Source: Variovorax boronicumulans
GTDB taxonomy: Bacteria > Pseudomonadota > Gammaproteobacteria > Burkholderiales > Burkholderiaceae_C
Direction: 5' to 3'
DNA length: 64,000 nucleotides
Assembly (NCBI RefSeq): GCF_029892485.1
Contig: NZ_JARXVG010000004.1
Location: forward strand, 1-64,000
The notes below the pieces were generated by a model that was given only the letters and a program-made list of their open reading frames with translations, was not told the DNA's origin and did not search any database. Of this stretch, positions 53,831-61,857 are shown one piece after another (positions within the stretch are counted from its first letter, which is position 1; each line of letters opens with the position of its first letter). Made by a program: the position numbers and the translations under genes.

Positions 53831-54281
53831 GTTCGATGTCCTTCTGTGTGAAACCGCCGCCCGTCATGCGGCGATGAAAGTCCTTGGAGAGATCCGCCAG
53901 CGTGATGCTGTTGAAGCGCTTGAGCAGCAGCGCCTCGGCCGCATCGAAGGCATCGTCGAGCGCCGCATTCACGGCCTGCTCGACGATGCAGCCGGGGCTC
54001 TCGGTGCGATTGCCCATGGCCAGCAGCGCAGGCGCGCCGACGGCGTTGTGGATGTCGCCGAGCGTCACGCGCGACAGCGAGCACGACAGCACCCAGCCGC
54101 CGCCGTGGCCCTTGGCCGAACTCACGAAGCCCGCCTGCCGCAGGCCCGCCATGAGCCGGCGCACCACGACCGGGTTGGTGTGCATCGCCGCCGCGAGCGA
54201 CTCCGAGGTGATGGGGGCATCCATCTCGGCCATATGCAGCAGCACGTGGAGGACGCCGGAAAGCTTGCTGTCTCGTTTCAT
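53820..54281 (-). CDS. Rrf2 family transcriptional regulator
   Basis: The 153-residue protein has the Rrf2 winged helix ([23 protein letters not shown], then [10 protein letters not shown]). Only C98 lies in the region where IscR/NsrR have three cluster cysteines (another Cys is at 67), so an iron-sulfur cluster is unlikely; single-Cys redox sensing is possible. A dyad at 54279-54301 covers its start codon. It lies upstream of and overlapping the frameshifted FAD oxidoreductase, its probable target. Confidence 0.9.
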   Translation of the reverse strand: MKRDSKLSGVLHVLLHMAEMDAPITSESLAAAMHTNPVVVRRLMAGLRQAGFVSSAKGHGGGWVLSCSLSRVTLGDIHNAVGAPALLAMGNRTESPGCIVEQAVNAALDDAFDAAEALLLKRFNSITLADLSKDFHRRMTGGGFTQKDIEHAL

Positions 54282-54301
54282 GCAACATTATCAGTTGCGT
54301 G
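54279..54301. promoter_or_regulatory. Dyad covering the Rrf2 start codon
   Basis: CATGCAAC-N7-GTTGCGTG is an inverted repeat with one mismatch that includes the ATG of the Rrf2 gene. A bound Rrf2 dimer would block its own expression and that of the downstream oxidoreductase. Confidence 0.5.
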
Positions 54302-54548
54302 AAATCTTCGTTGCCGGCGGAAGGTCTCTTTGACCCTGCCGGCTGAAAGGGTTGCGTTGCGAAACCCACTTGAACAGGACGCGCCCTAACGCACAGCCCC
54401 TCGTTCCCGCCGACGGACACGTCCCACAACCGAGAGCGAACGCCCCGCACACGGCGACATGGTGCGAGGTGGTCACGGTAGCGACCGAACTGGCCCCAAG
54501 CCGGTTCTTGTCAGTCAGTGACCATTCAAACGAAAGGAACAGTCACCC

Positions 54549-55061
54549 ATGAAGCAACAACAAAACAAATCCATCTTCGCCGGCGCCTTGCTCGCAGGCC
54601 TTCTTGCCATGAGCGGTTTCGCCCAGGCACAGGGCGTGGGAGTCGGCGTGGGCGTGAATGCCGATGTGAATACATCGGGCACGGTCAAGGCTGCACCGGC
54701 ACAAGGCAGCGCAGGCGCAAATACCGGCGCTGCAGCGGGTGCGGGCGCATCGACCAATGGCGGTGCCGGCAACGCGGCAGGCGGGCTGGGCAACACGGTC
54801 GGTGGCGTGGTCGGCGGCACGACCGGTGCCGTGGGCAACGCGACCAGCACGGTCGGCGGCGCCACCGGTGCCGTGGGCGGCGCAACCGGCGCGGCAACAG
54901 GCGCTACAGGGGGCCTCACGAACACCGTGGGCGGCACGCTGAACGGCGCGACTGGAGCGGTCGGCTCGGCGGGTGGCGCGGTGAAGCCATCGGCCGCCGG
55001 TGCGGGCGCGAAGGCCAGCGGCAAGGCCAAGGGCTCGGGCGCGGTCGATCTCACGAAGTAA
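54549..55061 (+). CDS. Exported Gly/Ala/Thr-rich repetitive protein
   Basis: The 170-residue protein has a signal peptide (residues 1-28, ending FAQAQ). A low-complexity region follows with a GVGVGVGVN stretch, many GGATGAVG-like units and a lysine-containing C-terminus (AKASGKAKGSGAV). It has no cysteine or recognised domain. It may be a surface or structural protein. AAAGGAAC precedes the ATG and a strong terminator follows. The 267-bp region upstream carries no other gene. Confidence 0.75.
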   Translation: MKQQQNKSIFAGALLAGLLAMSGFAQAQGVGVGVGVNADVNTSGTVKAAPAQGSAGANTGAAAGAGASTNGGAGNAAGGLGNTVGGVVGGTTGAVGNATSTVGGATGAVGGATGAATGATGGLTNTVGGTLNGATGAVGSAGGAVKPSAAGAGAKASGKAKGSGAVDLTK

Positions 55062-55076
55062 ACGCGCTTCCTCCGC

Positions 55077-55114
55077 AAAAGCCCGCAGCGCTCGCGCGTT
55101 GCGGGCTTTTTTTG
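55077..55114. terminator. Bidirectional terminator
   Basis: GCCCGCA and TGCGGGC flank a 12-base loop with AAAA before and TTTTTTT after. It ends the repetitive-protein gene on the plus strand and the maoC/box operon on the minus strand. Confidence 0.9.
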
Positions 55115-55116
55115 CG

Positions 55117-55560
55117 TCAGTCGAGCGCTTCGAGTCTGAAAAGGCTTGTGACTTCCACGTCGAGCACCATCGACTCACGCTGGTTGAACAGGCGCCAACG
55201 CCAGCGAAGGATGCCCAGCGTCGGGCGCTTCTCGGAGCGCCGCACCTCGATCACGTCGGCCACGAGCCGCAGGGCATCGCCGGGGCGCACAGGGTTGGGC
55301 CAGCGCACATGTTCGAGCCCCGGTGACGCAAAAGACTCCGAGCCCTTGAGCGCCGCCTCGACCACCAGGCGCATCGCGATCGAGCAGGTGTGCCAGCCGC
55401 TTGCGATCAACCCGCCGAAGGCGCTTTCCGCGGCCGCTTCGGCATCGGTGTGGAACCACTGCGGGTCGTAGTCCTTCGCGAACCGGACGAGTTCGGCTTC
55501 GCTGAGCACATAGGGCCCGGCCTCGATGACCTGGCCTGCATGGAAGTCGGCGAACTTCAT
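55117..55560 (-). CDS. MaoC-like (R)-hydratase family protein
   Basis: The 147-residue hot-dog-fold protein has the hydratase-2 motif YDPQWFH (D32, H37) and the GGLIASGWHTCSIAMRL helix. It probably hydrates an enoyl-CoA or thioester. It begins ten bases after boxA on the same strand and ends at the bidirectional terminator, so it is the last gene of the box operon. It might act on a late intermediate such as 3,4-didehydroadipyl-CoA, though that role is inference. Confidence 0.85.
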   Translation of the reverse strand: MKFADFHAGQVIEAGPYVLSEAELVRFAKDYDPQWFHTDAEAAAESAFGGLIASGWHTCSIAMRLVVEAALKGSESFASPGLEHVRWPNPVRPGDALRLVADVIEVRRSEKRPTLGILRWRWRLFNQRESMVLDVEVTSLFRLEALD

Positions 55561-55570
55561 CCGCCGCGGT

Positions 55571-56863
55571 TCAGTAGGTTTCCAGGTGCAGGCGGCCTTC
55601 GCGCTTGAGCGAAGCGCCGACGGTGTTCCAGTCGAGCCCCGCTTCCGTCGCCACATCGCGCAGCGCGAGCACGACGCCCTCTTCCATGCTCTTGAGGCCA
55701 CACACGTAGAAGTGGCTCGATCCGTCCTTGAGCAGCGCAGCCAGATCGGCCGCGCGCTCGCGCATCAGGTCCTGCACGTAGCGCTTGGGCTGCCCCGGCG
55801 TGCGCGAGAACGCGAGGTTGATGTCGATGAAGTCCTTGGGCAGCGACTGCAGCGGGCCGAAGTACGGCAGCTCCTGCTGCGTGCGCGCGCCGAAGAACAA
55901 CATGAGCTTCCCGCCTTCGAACTTGCCGCTCTTGCGCAGGCGCCGGCGCCATTCGGTCATCGCGCGCATCGGTGCGCTGCCGGTGCCGGTGCAGATCATC
56001 ACGATGTGCGACTTGGGGTGGTTGGGCATCAGGAACGAAGCGCCGAAGGGGCCCACCACCTGCACCGTGTCGCCCACCTTCAGGTCGCACACATAGTTGG
56101 AGCACACGCCGAGCACCGGGTCGCCCTGGTGGTCCTCGGTCACGCGCTTCACGGTGAGCGAGACGTTGTTGTAGCCGGGCCGCTCGCCGTTGCGGGGGCT
56201 CGCCACCGAGTACTGGCGCGCATGGTGGCGCTTGCCGATGGCGTCGACGCCCGGCGGCACGATGCCGATCGACTGGCCTTCGAGCACCGGGAACGGCACC
56301 ACGCCGAAGTCGAGCACGATGTGGTGCGTCTCACTGTCGAAGCCCGCCTCGGTGCAGTTGAAGTTGCCGACCACGGTGGCGGTTGTCGGCGTCTTCGGCG
56401 GGAACAGGTTGGTGTACGCATGCGCGGCCGACCACGGCGGCACGGTGGCGCCGTACTGCGCGGAATTGAAGACGGTCTCGGTGGACTCGGCAGCCGCTTG
56501 CGCTTGCGTCAGCGCAGGTGCTGCGGCAACGCCGGCTTCATCGCCCGCATCGGCGGCTGAAACGCCCGCGGCCTCGAGCTCTTCGGGCGTCAGCTCCGCG
56601 GGCAGTTCTTCCCAGGTGAGCTGTTCTTCGATCGTGTACGCGCGCACCAGCGGCATCGTGCGCCAGTTGTCAATGGAGCCCGTCGGGCACGGCGAGATGC
56701 AGGCCATGCAGCCATTGCAGATGTCGGCCCGCACGACGTAGTTGTTGTCGTCGTGCGTGATCGCGTTGACGGGGCAGGTGGCCTCGCAGGTGTTGCAGCG
56801 GATGCAGATCTCGGGGTCGATCAGGTGCTGCTTGATGACTCCGGCTTCAACGGCCATGTCCAT
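55571..56863 (-). CDS. boxA: BoxA, NADPH reductase of benzoyl-CoA epoxidase
   Basis: The 430-residue protein has two [4Fe-4S] motifs at the N-terminus ([12 protein letters not shown] and [12 protein letters not shown]), an Ala/Glu-rich linker (about 88-132) and an FNR-type FAD/NADPH reductase ([27 protein letters not shown]). It passes electrons from NADPH to BoxB. The start at 56863 follows GGAGA; a second ATG two codons later is possible. A palindrome-rich repeat lies between it and boxB. Confidence 0.95.
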   Translation of the reverse strand: MDMAVEAGVIKQHLIDPEICIRCNTCEATCPVNAITHDDNNYVVRADICNGCMACISPCPTGSIDNWRTMPLVRAYTIEEQLTWEELPAELTPEELEAAGVSAADAGDEAGVAAAPALTQAQAAAESTETVFNSAQYGATVPPWSAAHAYTNLFPPKTPTTATVVGNFNCTEAGFDSETHHIVLDFGVVPFPVLEGQSIGIVPPGVDAIGKRHHARQYSVASPRNGERPGYNNVSLTVKRVTEDHQGDPVLGVCSNYVCDLKVGDTVQVVGPFGASFLMPNHPKSHIVMICTGTGSAPMRAMTEWRRRLRKSGKFEGGKLMLFFGARTQQELPYFGPLQSLPKDFIDINLAFSRTPGQPKRYVQDLMRERAADLAALLKDGSSHFYVCGLKSMEEGVVLALRDVATEAGLDWNTVGASLKREGRLHLETY

Positions 56864-56876
56864 TTTTTTCTCCTTT

Positions 56877-56973
56877 CCCTCGCCCCTTGGGGTGAGGGTC
56901 AGGGTGAGGGGCAGCAGCTTGTCGTAAGGACGCCGCCTACCCTCACCCCTACCCTCTCCCCAAGGGGAGAGGG
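56877..56973. repeat. Palindromic repeat between boxB and boxA
   Basis: Two short palindromes (CCCTCGCCCCTTGGGGTGAGGG at 56877-56898, and CCCTCTCCCC/GGGGAGAGGG at 56952-56973) flank an inverted AGGGTGAGGGG / CCCTCACCC pair, so the whole stretch can fold into a long hairpin. This GGGGAGAGGG-type repeat is widespread in Proteobacteria intergenic DNA. It fills the 123-bp gap inside the operon and may affect the boxB:boxA ratio. Confidence 0.75.
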
Positions 56974-56986
56974 AGTAATACCCAAA

Positions 56987-58414
56987 TCAGCCGAAACGGA
57001 CGTACTCGAAATCCACCGGCTGGCGGTTGATGCCCATCACCGGGGGCGAAATCCAGCCTGCGAACTTGCCCGGCTCCACCACGCGGCCCATCAACGATGC
57101 CACGAAAGCGAAGTCTTCGGAACTGGGCAGCCACTCATCGCGCTTGGCGGCCCATTCGACCTCGTTCACCACGCGGCCTTCGGGCGACATCTTGATGCCG
57201 GCGAGCGCGCCGATCTGGCGGTTGAAGGCCTTGTGCGGCACGACCAGGCGGGTCGGGATGCCGGCCTTCTCGAGCACCTTGTTCCAGCGGCCCACGCCGG
57301 CCACCGAGTCCTTGATGAAGTCGTCGCGCAGCACTTCGTTGAGCGCGTTGAGCATCGGCACGTCCTTCTCGACCAGTTGCCCATCTTTCACTTCAAGCAC
57401 CTTGTAGGTCTGGCCCTTGAGGATGTGGTCGTCCGTGCGCTTGCCTTCTTCGTAGCGGCCCTTCAGGCCCGAGCTGTAGAAGATGGCCGCGTTGCTCGAC
57501 TGGTCGGCGCCGAACAGGTCGATGGTCACGCTGTAGTGGAAGTTCAGGTAGCGCTGGATGGTGCCCAGGTCGATGCAGCCCGCGGCGCGGATCTTCTGCG
57601 CGTCGTCGGTCTTCAGCTCGTTCATCACCTGCGCGGTGCGGGCGATGACGCGCGAGACGCCGCTCTCGCCCACGAACATGTGGTGCGCCTCTTCGGTCAG
57701 CATGAACTTGGTGGTGCGCGCCAGCGGATCGAAGGCGCTTTCGGCCAGCGCGGCCAGCTGGAACTTGCCGTCGCGGTCGGTGAAGTAGGTGAACATGAAG
57801 AACGCGAGCCAGTCGGGCGTCTTCTCGTTGAACGCGCCCAGGATGCGCGGGTTGTTCTCGTCGCCCGAGGTGCGCTGCAGCAGTGCATCGGCCTCTTCGC
57901 GTCCGTCGCGTCCGAAGTGCTTCTGCAGCAGGTAGACCATGGCCCACAGGTGGCGGCCTTCTTCCACGTTGATCTGGAACAGGTTGCGCAGGTCGTACAT
58001 CGACGGTGCCGTGAGGCCCAGGTGGCGCTGCTGCTCGACCGAGGCGGGCTCGGTGTCGCCCTGCGTCACGATGATGCGGCGCAGGTTGGCGCGGTGTTCG
58101 CCGGGCACGTCCTGCCAGGCCTTCTCGCCCTTGTGGTCGCCGAAGTGGATCTCGCGGTTGGCATCGCCCGGGTTCAGGAAGATGCCCCAGCGGTAGTCGC
58201 GCATCTTCACGTGGCCGAACTGCGCCCAGCCCTGTGGGTCGACGCTCACTGCGGTGCGCAGGTACACGTCGTGGTTGGTCGAGCCCTCGGGGCCCACGTC
58301 GTCCCACCAGTTGATGAAGTTGGGCTGCCAGCCTTCGAGCGCGCGCTGCAGCGTGCGGTCTTCGCCGAGGTTGACGTTGTTGGGGATCTTCTCGCTGTAG
58401 TTGATCGTGCTCAT
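56987..58414 (-). CDS. boxB: BoxB, benzoyl-CoA 2,3-epoxidase oxygenase component
   Basis: The 475-residue diiron oxygenase inserts one oxygen atom into benzoyl-CoA to give the 2,3-epoxide. Diiron motifs EEGRH (E151-E152, H155) and EEAHH (E241-E242, H244-H245) match the family. The length is standard. It follows boxC by 32 bp and precedes boxA, which supplies electrons. Confidence 0.97.
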   Translation of the reverse strand: MSTINYSEKIPNNVNLGEDRTLQRALEGWQPNFINWWDDVGPEGSTNHDVYLRTAVSVDPQGWAQFGHVKMRDYRWGIFLNPGDANREIHFGDHKGEKAWQDVPGEHRANLRRIIVTQGDTEPASVEQQRHLGLTAPSMYDLRNLFQINVEEGRHLWAMVYLLQKHFGRDGREEADALLQRTSGDENNPRILGAFNEKTPDWLAFFMFTYFTDRDGKFQLAALAESAFDPLARTTKFMLTEEAHHMFVGESGVSRVIARTAQVMNELKTDDAQKIRAAGCIDLGTIQRYLNFHYSVTIDLFGADQSSNAAIFYSSGLKGRYEEGKRTDDHILKGQTYKVLEVKDGQLVEKDVPMLNALNEVLRDDFIKDSVAGVGRWNKVLEKAGIPTRLVVPHKAFNRQIGALAGIKMSPEGRVVNEVEWAAKRDEWLPSSEDFAFVASLMGRVVEPGKFAGWISPPVMGINRQPVDFEYVRFG

Positions 58415-58446
58415 CGTTGTTCCTTGGGTTGTACGGGCTGCGGTTA

Positions 58447-60123
58447 TCAGACGCGGTTCATGTCGAAGCCGGCCTTTTCGCCGGTGCCGTAGACCTTGAG
58501 CGCACCCTTTTCGCCGACGGCGTTGGGGCGGTTGAAGATCCAGTTCTGCCAGGCAGTGAGCCGGCCGAAGATGCGGGTGGCCATGTTCTCCTTGCTCGCG
58601 AAGCGCAGGTTGGCTTCGAGGCCGGTGAGCGCGTCGGGCGACATGGCGGCGCGCTCTTCGATGGCGATGCGGATTTCGTCTTCCCAGTCGATGTCGTCCG
58701 GTGCGGCGGTGACCAGGCCGAGCTTCAGGGCTTCGTCGGCGTCGAGCGGCTTGCCTGCTGCAGCGCGCGCGGCTTCGAGTGGCGCGGCCTCTTCATAGAA
58801 GCGCCGTTGCAGACGGCTCTGGTCGTTCACCATCGGGAAGAAGCCGAAGTTGAATTCGTTCAGCACGAGCTTCGGTGCGCGCTCGGCATCGTCGGGCAGC
58901 GCGAGCATGTAGGTGCGGTCGGCCGCGAAGGCCAGTTCGGCCAGCGTGCCGGCGAAGCACGAACCGGCCTCGACCAGCGCGAACAGGCTGCGCGACGACA
59001 CATCCAGGCGCGCCAGCGTGCGGCGCAGCGCGCCGATGGTTTCGCGCACCAGCCAGTGGTCCTTGTTGGCGAACATCACGGCGTCGGAGGCGAGCACGGC
59101 GGCCGCATCGCCTTCGGTCTTGAGCAGCCAGGTGCCCACGTCGAGCTCGTTGGTGCGCAGGTTGAGGATCGCGTCGTCGAGCTGACGGCACATCGCGAGC
59201 GGCCACCAGGCGGCGCCCGCGGCTTCGATCGCGGCGATGTCGGCCGGCTGCGCACCGGTGGGCGCCTTCACGGTGATCGTCGCGGTGCGCTTGCTGCGGT
59301 CGATCTGGATATCGACGTGCGAATAGCTGATGCCGTCGGCGCTGTCGGTGCGCTCGAGGCGCGTGAGCACCACGCCCTTGCCGCCCGCGGGACGGTCGCT
59401 GCCGGCGGCGAGTTGCGAGGCGCGGTCCTGCACGGCGGCGGCGAACTGCGCGGGCTTGGCCACCGCATCGACCAGGCGCCATTCGACGGCACGCTGGCCG
59501 CGCACGCCTTCGACGCTGGTGCAGAAGATGTCGGCGAGGTCATGGCGCACATGGCGCTTGTCGGTCACGCGGGTGAGGCCGCCGGTGCCGGGCAGCACGC
59601 CGAGCAGCGGCACTTCGGGCAGCGACACGGCCGAGGAGCGGTCGTCCACCAGCAGGATCTCATCGCAAGCCAGCGCCAGTTCGTAGCCGCCGCCGGCGCA
59701 GGCGCCGTTCACGGCCGCGAGGAACTTCAGGCCCGAGTGCTTCGACGAGTCTTCGATGCCGTTGCGGGTCTCGTTGGTGAACTTGCAGAAGTTGACCTTC
59801 CAGGCATGGCCCGAGACGCCCAGCATGAAGATATTGGCGCCCGAACAGAAGATGCGGTCCTTGCCGCTGGTGACGATCACGCTGCGCACTTCGGGGTGCT
59901 CGAAGCGGATGCGGTTGAGCGCGTCGTTGAGCTCGATGTCGACGCCCAGGTCGTAGCTGTTGAGCTTGAGCTTGTAGCCGGGGCGGATGCCGCCGTCTTC
60001 CGCGATGTCGAGCACCAGGCGGGCGATGGCGCCGTCGAAGCTCAGGGACCAATGGCGGTACTGGCCGGGTTCGGTGCGGTAGTCGACGCGGGGGGGCGCC
60101 TGAAGCGTGGTGGTGTCGGTCAT
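58447..60123 (-). CDS. boxC: BoxC, 2,3-epoxybenzoyl-CoA dihydrolase
   Basis: The 558-residue protein is a duplicated enoyl-CoA hydratase/crotonase fold with an N-terminal active half (SGKDRIFCSGANIFMLGVSG, then NGACAGGGYELALACD). It opens the epoxide ring of 2,3-epoxybenzoyl-CoA with two waters, releasing formate and 3,4-didehydroadipyl-CoA semialdehyde. The start at 60123 fits the family N-terminus; the frame is open to 60198 but without support. It is the first box enzyme after boxR. Confidence 0.95.
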   Translation of the reverse strand: MTDTTTLQAPPRVDYRTEPGQYRHWSLSFDGAIARLVLDIAEDGGIRPGYKLKLNSYDLGVDIELNDALNRIRFEHPEVRSVIVTSGKDRIFCSGANIFMLGVSGHAWKVNFCKFTNETRNGIEDSSKHSGLKFLAAVNGACAGGGYELALACDEILLVDDRSSAVSLPEVPLLGVLPGTGGLTRVTDKRHVRHDLADIFCTSVEGVRGQRAVEWRLVDAVAKPAQFAAAVQDRASQLAAGSDRPAGGKGVVLTRLERTDSADGISYSHVDIQIDRSKRTATITVKAPTGAQPADIAAIEAAGAAWWPLAMCRQLDDAILNLRTNELDVGTWLLKTEGDAAAVLASDAVMFANKDHWLVRETIGALRRTLARLDVSSRSLFALVEAGSCFAGTLAELAFAADRTYMLALPDDAERAPKLVLNEFNFGFFPMVNDQSRLQRRFYEEAAPLEAARAAAGKPLDADEALKLGLVTAAPDDIDWEDEIRIAIEERAAMSPDALTGLEANLRFASKENMATRIFGRLTAWQNWIFNRPNAVGEKGALKVYGTGEKAGFDMNRV

Positions 60124-60195
60124 GCAGAAGTCTCCTGTGGGGCTGTGTTCGGAAACCGCGAACAGGAAAGATAATGCGCTTTCTTGCTCCGTTGA

Positions 60196-60215
60196 CATGC
60201 ATCATGCTGCATGCA
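60196..60215. promoter_or_regulatory. TGCA-rich operator candidate upstream of boxC
   Basis: CATGCA-N6-TGCATG is a perfect dyad, and TGCA occurs three times (60198, 60208, 60212). BzdR, the BoxR paralogue studied in Azoarcus, recognises TGCA-containing palindromes. The site lies in the boxR-boxC gap, 73 bp upstream of boxC, suggesting a separate BoxR-controlled boxC promoter. Confidence 0.5.
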
Positions 60216-60259
60216 AATGGGCAAGTCAATGCCTGTTGTGCTTTTTTTCAGATTTCAGC

Positions 60260-61198
60260 TCAAGCGCTCAGGCCCATCGACTGGCGCGTGGTCGCGCGCA
60301 GCGCCTGGAAGCTCTGTGCCAGCGTCTTGCCGCTGGTGTCCACCGACAGATCGGCCTTCGAATAGAAGGCGGCCCGGCCGTTCAGGATGCGGCGCAGGTC
60401 TTCCATGGCTTCCTTGCTGGCGGCCATCGGGCGGGTGTCGCCCTGCGCGGCCACGCGGCCCATGTGCTCTTCGGGCGCGGCCTGCAGCCACACGGTGGTG
60501 CAGTGGGCGAGCAGTTCGTTGAAGGTGGCGGGGTCGGAGACGATGCCGCCCGGCGTGGCGATCACCACTTCGCTGTAGATCTGCACGGCTTCTTCGAGCG
60601 CGCGGCGCTCGTAGCGGCGGTAGGCGTTGGTGCCGTACAGGTCGTGGATCTCGCGCACGCTGCAGCCCGCGAGCTTCTCGATCTCGCGGCTCAGTTCGAT
60701 GAACGGCAGCTCGAGGTCTTCGGCCAGCATCTGCCCGAGCGTCGACTTGCCCGCGCCACGCAGCCCCACGAGCGCGATGCGGCGGTGCCGCGCCGGATCG
60801 ACCGAAGCCGTGCCCAGCAGTTCGCCCAGGGCCACGCGCACGCGGCGCAGGTCGGTTTCGCTGCGGTTCTCGAGCAGCTCGCGGATCAGCAGCCACTCGG
60901 GCGAACTGGTGGTGACGTCACCGACCAGCTCTGCCAGCGAGCAATGCAAAGCGCCGGCCACCTGCTGCAGCACCAGGATCGACGCGTTGCCGATGCCGTA
61001 CTCCAGGTTGGCCAGGTGCCGCTCCGACACATCGGCCGACACGGCCACCGCCTTGCGCGTGAGGCCGCGCTGCGCGCGCAGGTTGCGCACGCGGTCGCCC
61101 AGCGCGGCCAGCAGTGGGTTCTTGGCCTCCCCGGCCGGTGCGGTGTGGTTGCCGCTTTCTGGCGTGGTGGCCAGCACCGCGTCTACATGCTCATTCAT
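60260..61198 (-). CDS. boxR: BoxR, benzoyl-CoA-responsive repressor
   Basis: The 312-residue protein joins an XRE helix-turn-helix (about 33-90, with TRKAVAVSADVSERHLANLE) to a shikimate-kinase-like domain with Walker A GLRGAGKST (145-153). This is the BoxR/BzdR architecture in which the kinase-like part binds benzoyl-CoA and relieves DNA binding. It is the first gene on the minus-strand side and diverges from the DUF4863/boxD/ligase genes, so it can control both directions. Confidence 0.95.
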   Translation of the reverse strand: MNEHVDAVLATTPESGNHTAPAGEAKNPLLAALGDRVRNLRAQRGLTRKAVAVSADVSERHLANLEYGIGNASILVLQQVAGALHCSLAELVGDVTTSSPEWLLIRELLENRSETDLRRVRVALGELLGTASVDPARHRRIALVGLRGAGKSTLGQMLAEDLELPFIELSREIEKLAGCSVREIHDLYGTNAYRRYERRALEEAVQIYSEVVIATPGGIVSDPATFNELLAHCTTVWLQAAPEEHMGRVAAQGDTRPMAASKEAMEDLRRILNGRAAFYSKADLSVDTSGKTLAQSFQALRATTRQSMGLSA

Positions 61199-61246
61199 GC
61201 GAGTCCTCGTTCGTGGCCGGGATTGTGCGCGCTCAGGGTAAACGCC

Positions 61247-61294
61247 ATATATGCACTATATTGCTTGACACTCATTGTCTCGGTGCTTATCGTT
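61247..61294. promoter_or_regulatory. Divergent boxR / DUF4863-boxD promoter region
   Basis: ATATA-TGCAC-TATAT (61247-61261) is a dyad with a TGCA core, like the one before boxC. TTGACA at 61265-61270, followed after 18 bp by TATCGT, could be the plus-strand promoter for the DUF4863-boxD-ligase genes. Minus-strand TATAGT in the dyad could be the boxR -10. BoxR bound here would cover both. Confidence 0.45.
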
Positions 61295-61362
61295 CGGCCA
61301 CAAGCAAGATACTGCACGCGCGGTATTCCTGCAAGGCAGTTCCGAAAGTTCGAGGCCCCACG

Positions 61363-61857
61363 ATGTCCGACAGCAGCAACCCCGCCACAGGCAAGGCAGC
61401 ATTTCACCAGTTGATCGCCGGCTTGACCGCCGAGATCGCCGGCCGGCCGCTCGACGCGCAACTCGACCAGTGGCTCAACGCCACCCACGGCGCTGGCAGC
61501 GCCAGCTTCGAGCAACTGCGCCAGGCCTGCATCGGCGGTGTCACCGAAGGCTGGCTGTGCGAGCGCGAAGGCGGCGGCATCAAGTACGGCCGCGTGTTCA
61601 AGGCCGAAGACGCGCTGCACCGCTTCTCGGTCGACGTGGTCGACATGCAGGACGTCGCCGGCCCGCACCACACGCATCCGAATGGCGAGATCGACCTGAT
61701 CATGCCGCTGGACAACAGCCCCGGCGCCACCTTCGACAGCCGGCCCGCGGGCTGGTGCGTCTACGGCCCCGGCACCGCGCACCGCCCGACCGTCGCGCAA
61801 GGCCGCGCGCTCGTTCTCTATTTGCTGCCCGAGGGGCAGATCAAGTTCACGCAATGA
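61363..61857 (+). CDS. DUF4863 family protein of the box cluster
   Basis: The 164-residue protein has a compact cupin-like C-terminus (PHHTHPNGEIDLIMPLD, then GTAHRPTV). It belongs to the DUF4863 family, one member of which is the 4-hydroxylaminobenzoate lyase PnbB. It is regularly found beside box genes. It overlaps boxD by four bases (ATGA). A detoxifying or accessory role in benzoate metabolism is plausible but not shown. Confidence 0.85.
   Translation: MSDSSNPATGKAAFHQLIAGLTAEIAGRPLDAQLDQWLNATHGAGSASFEQLRQACIGGVTEGWLCEREGGGIKYGRVFKAEDALHRFSVDVVDMQDVAGPHHTHPNGEIDLIMPLDNSPGATFDSRPAGWCVYGPGTAHRPTVAQGRALVLYLLPEGQIKFTQ

Noticed and set aside
56753..60174. Long plus-strand frames opposite boxB and boxC
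   Set aside because: Antisense shadows of high-GC genes; real motifs are only on the minus strand.
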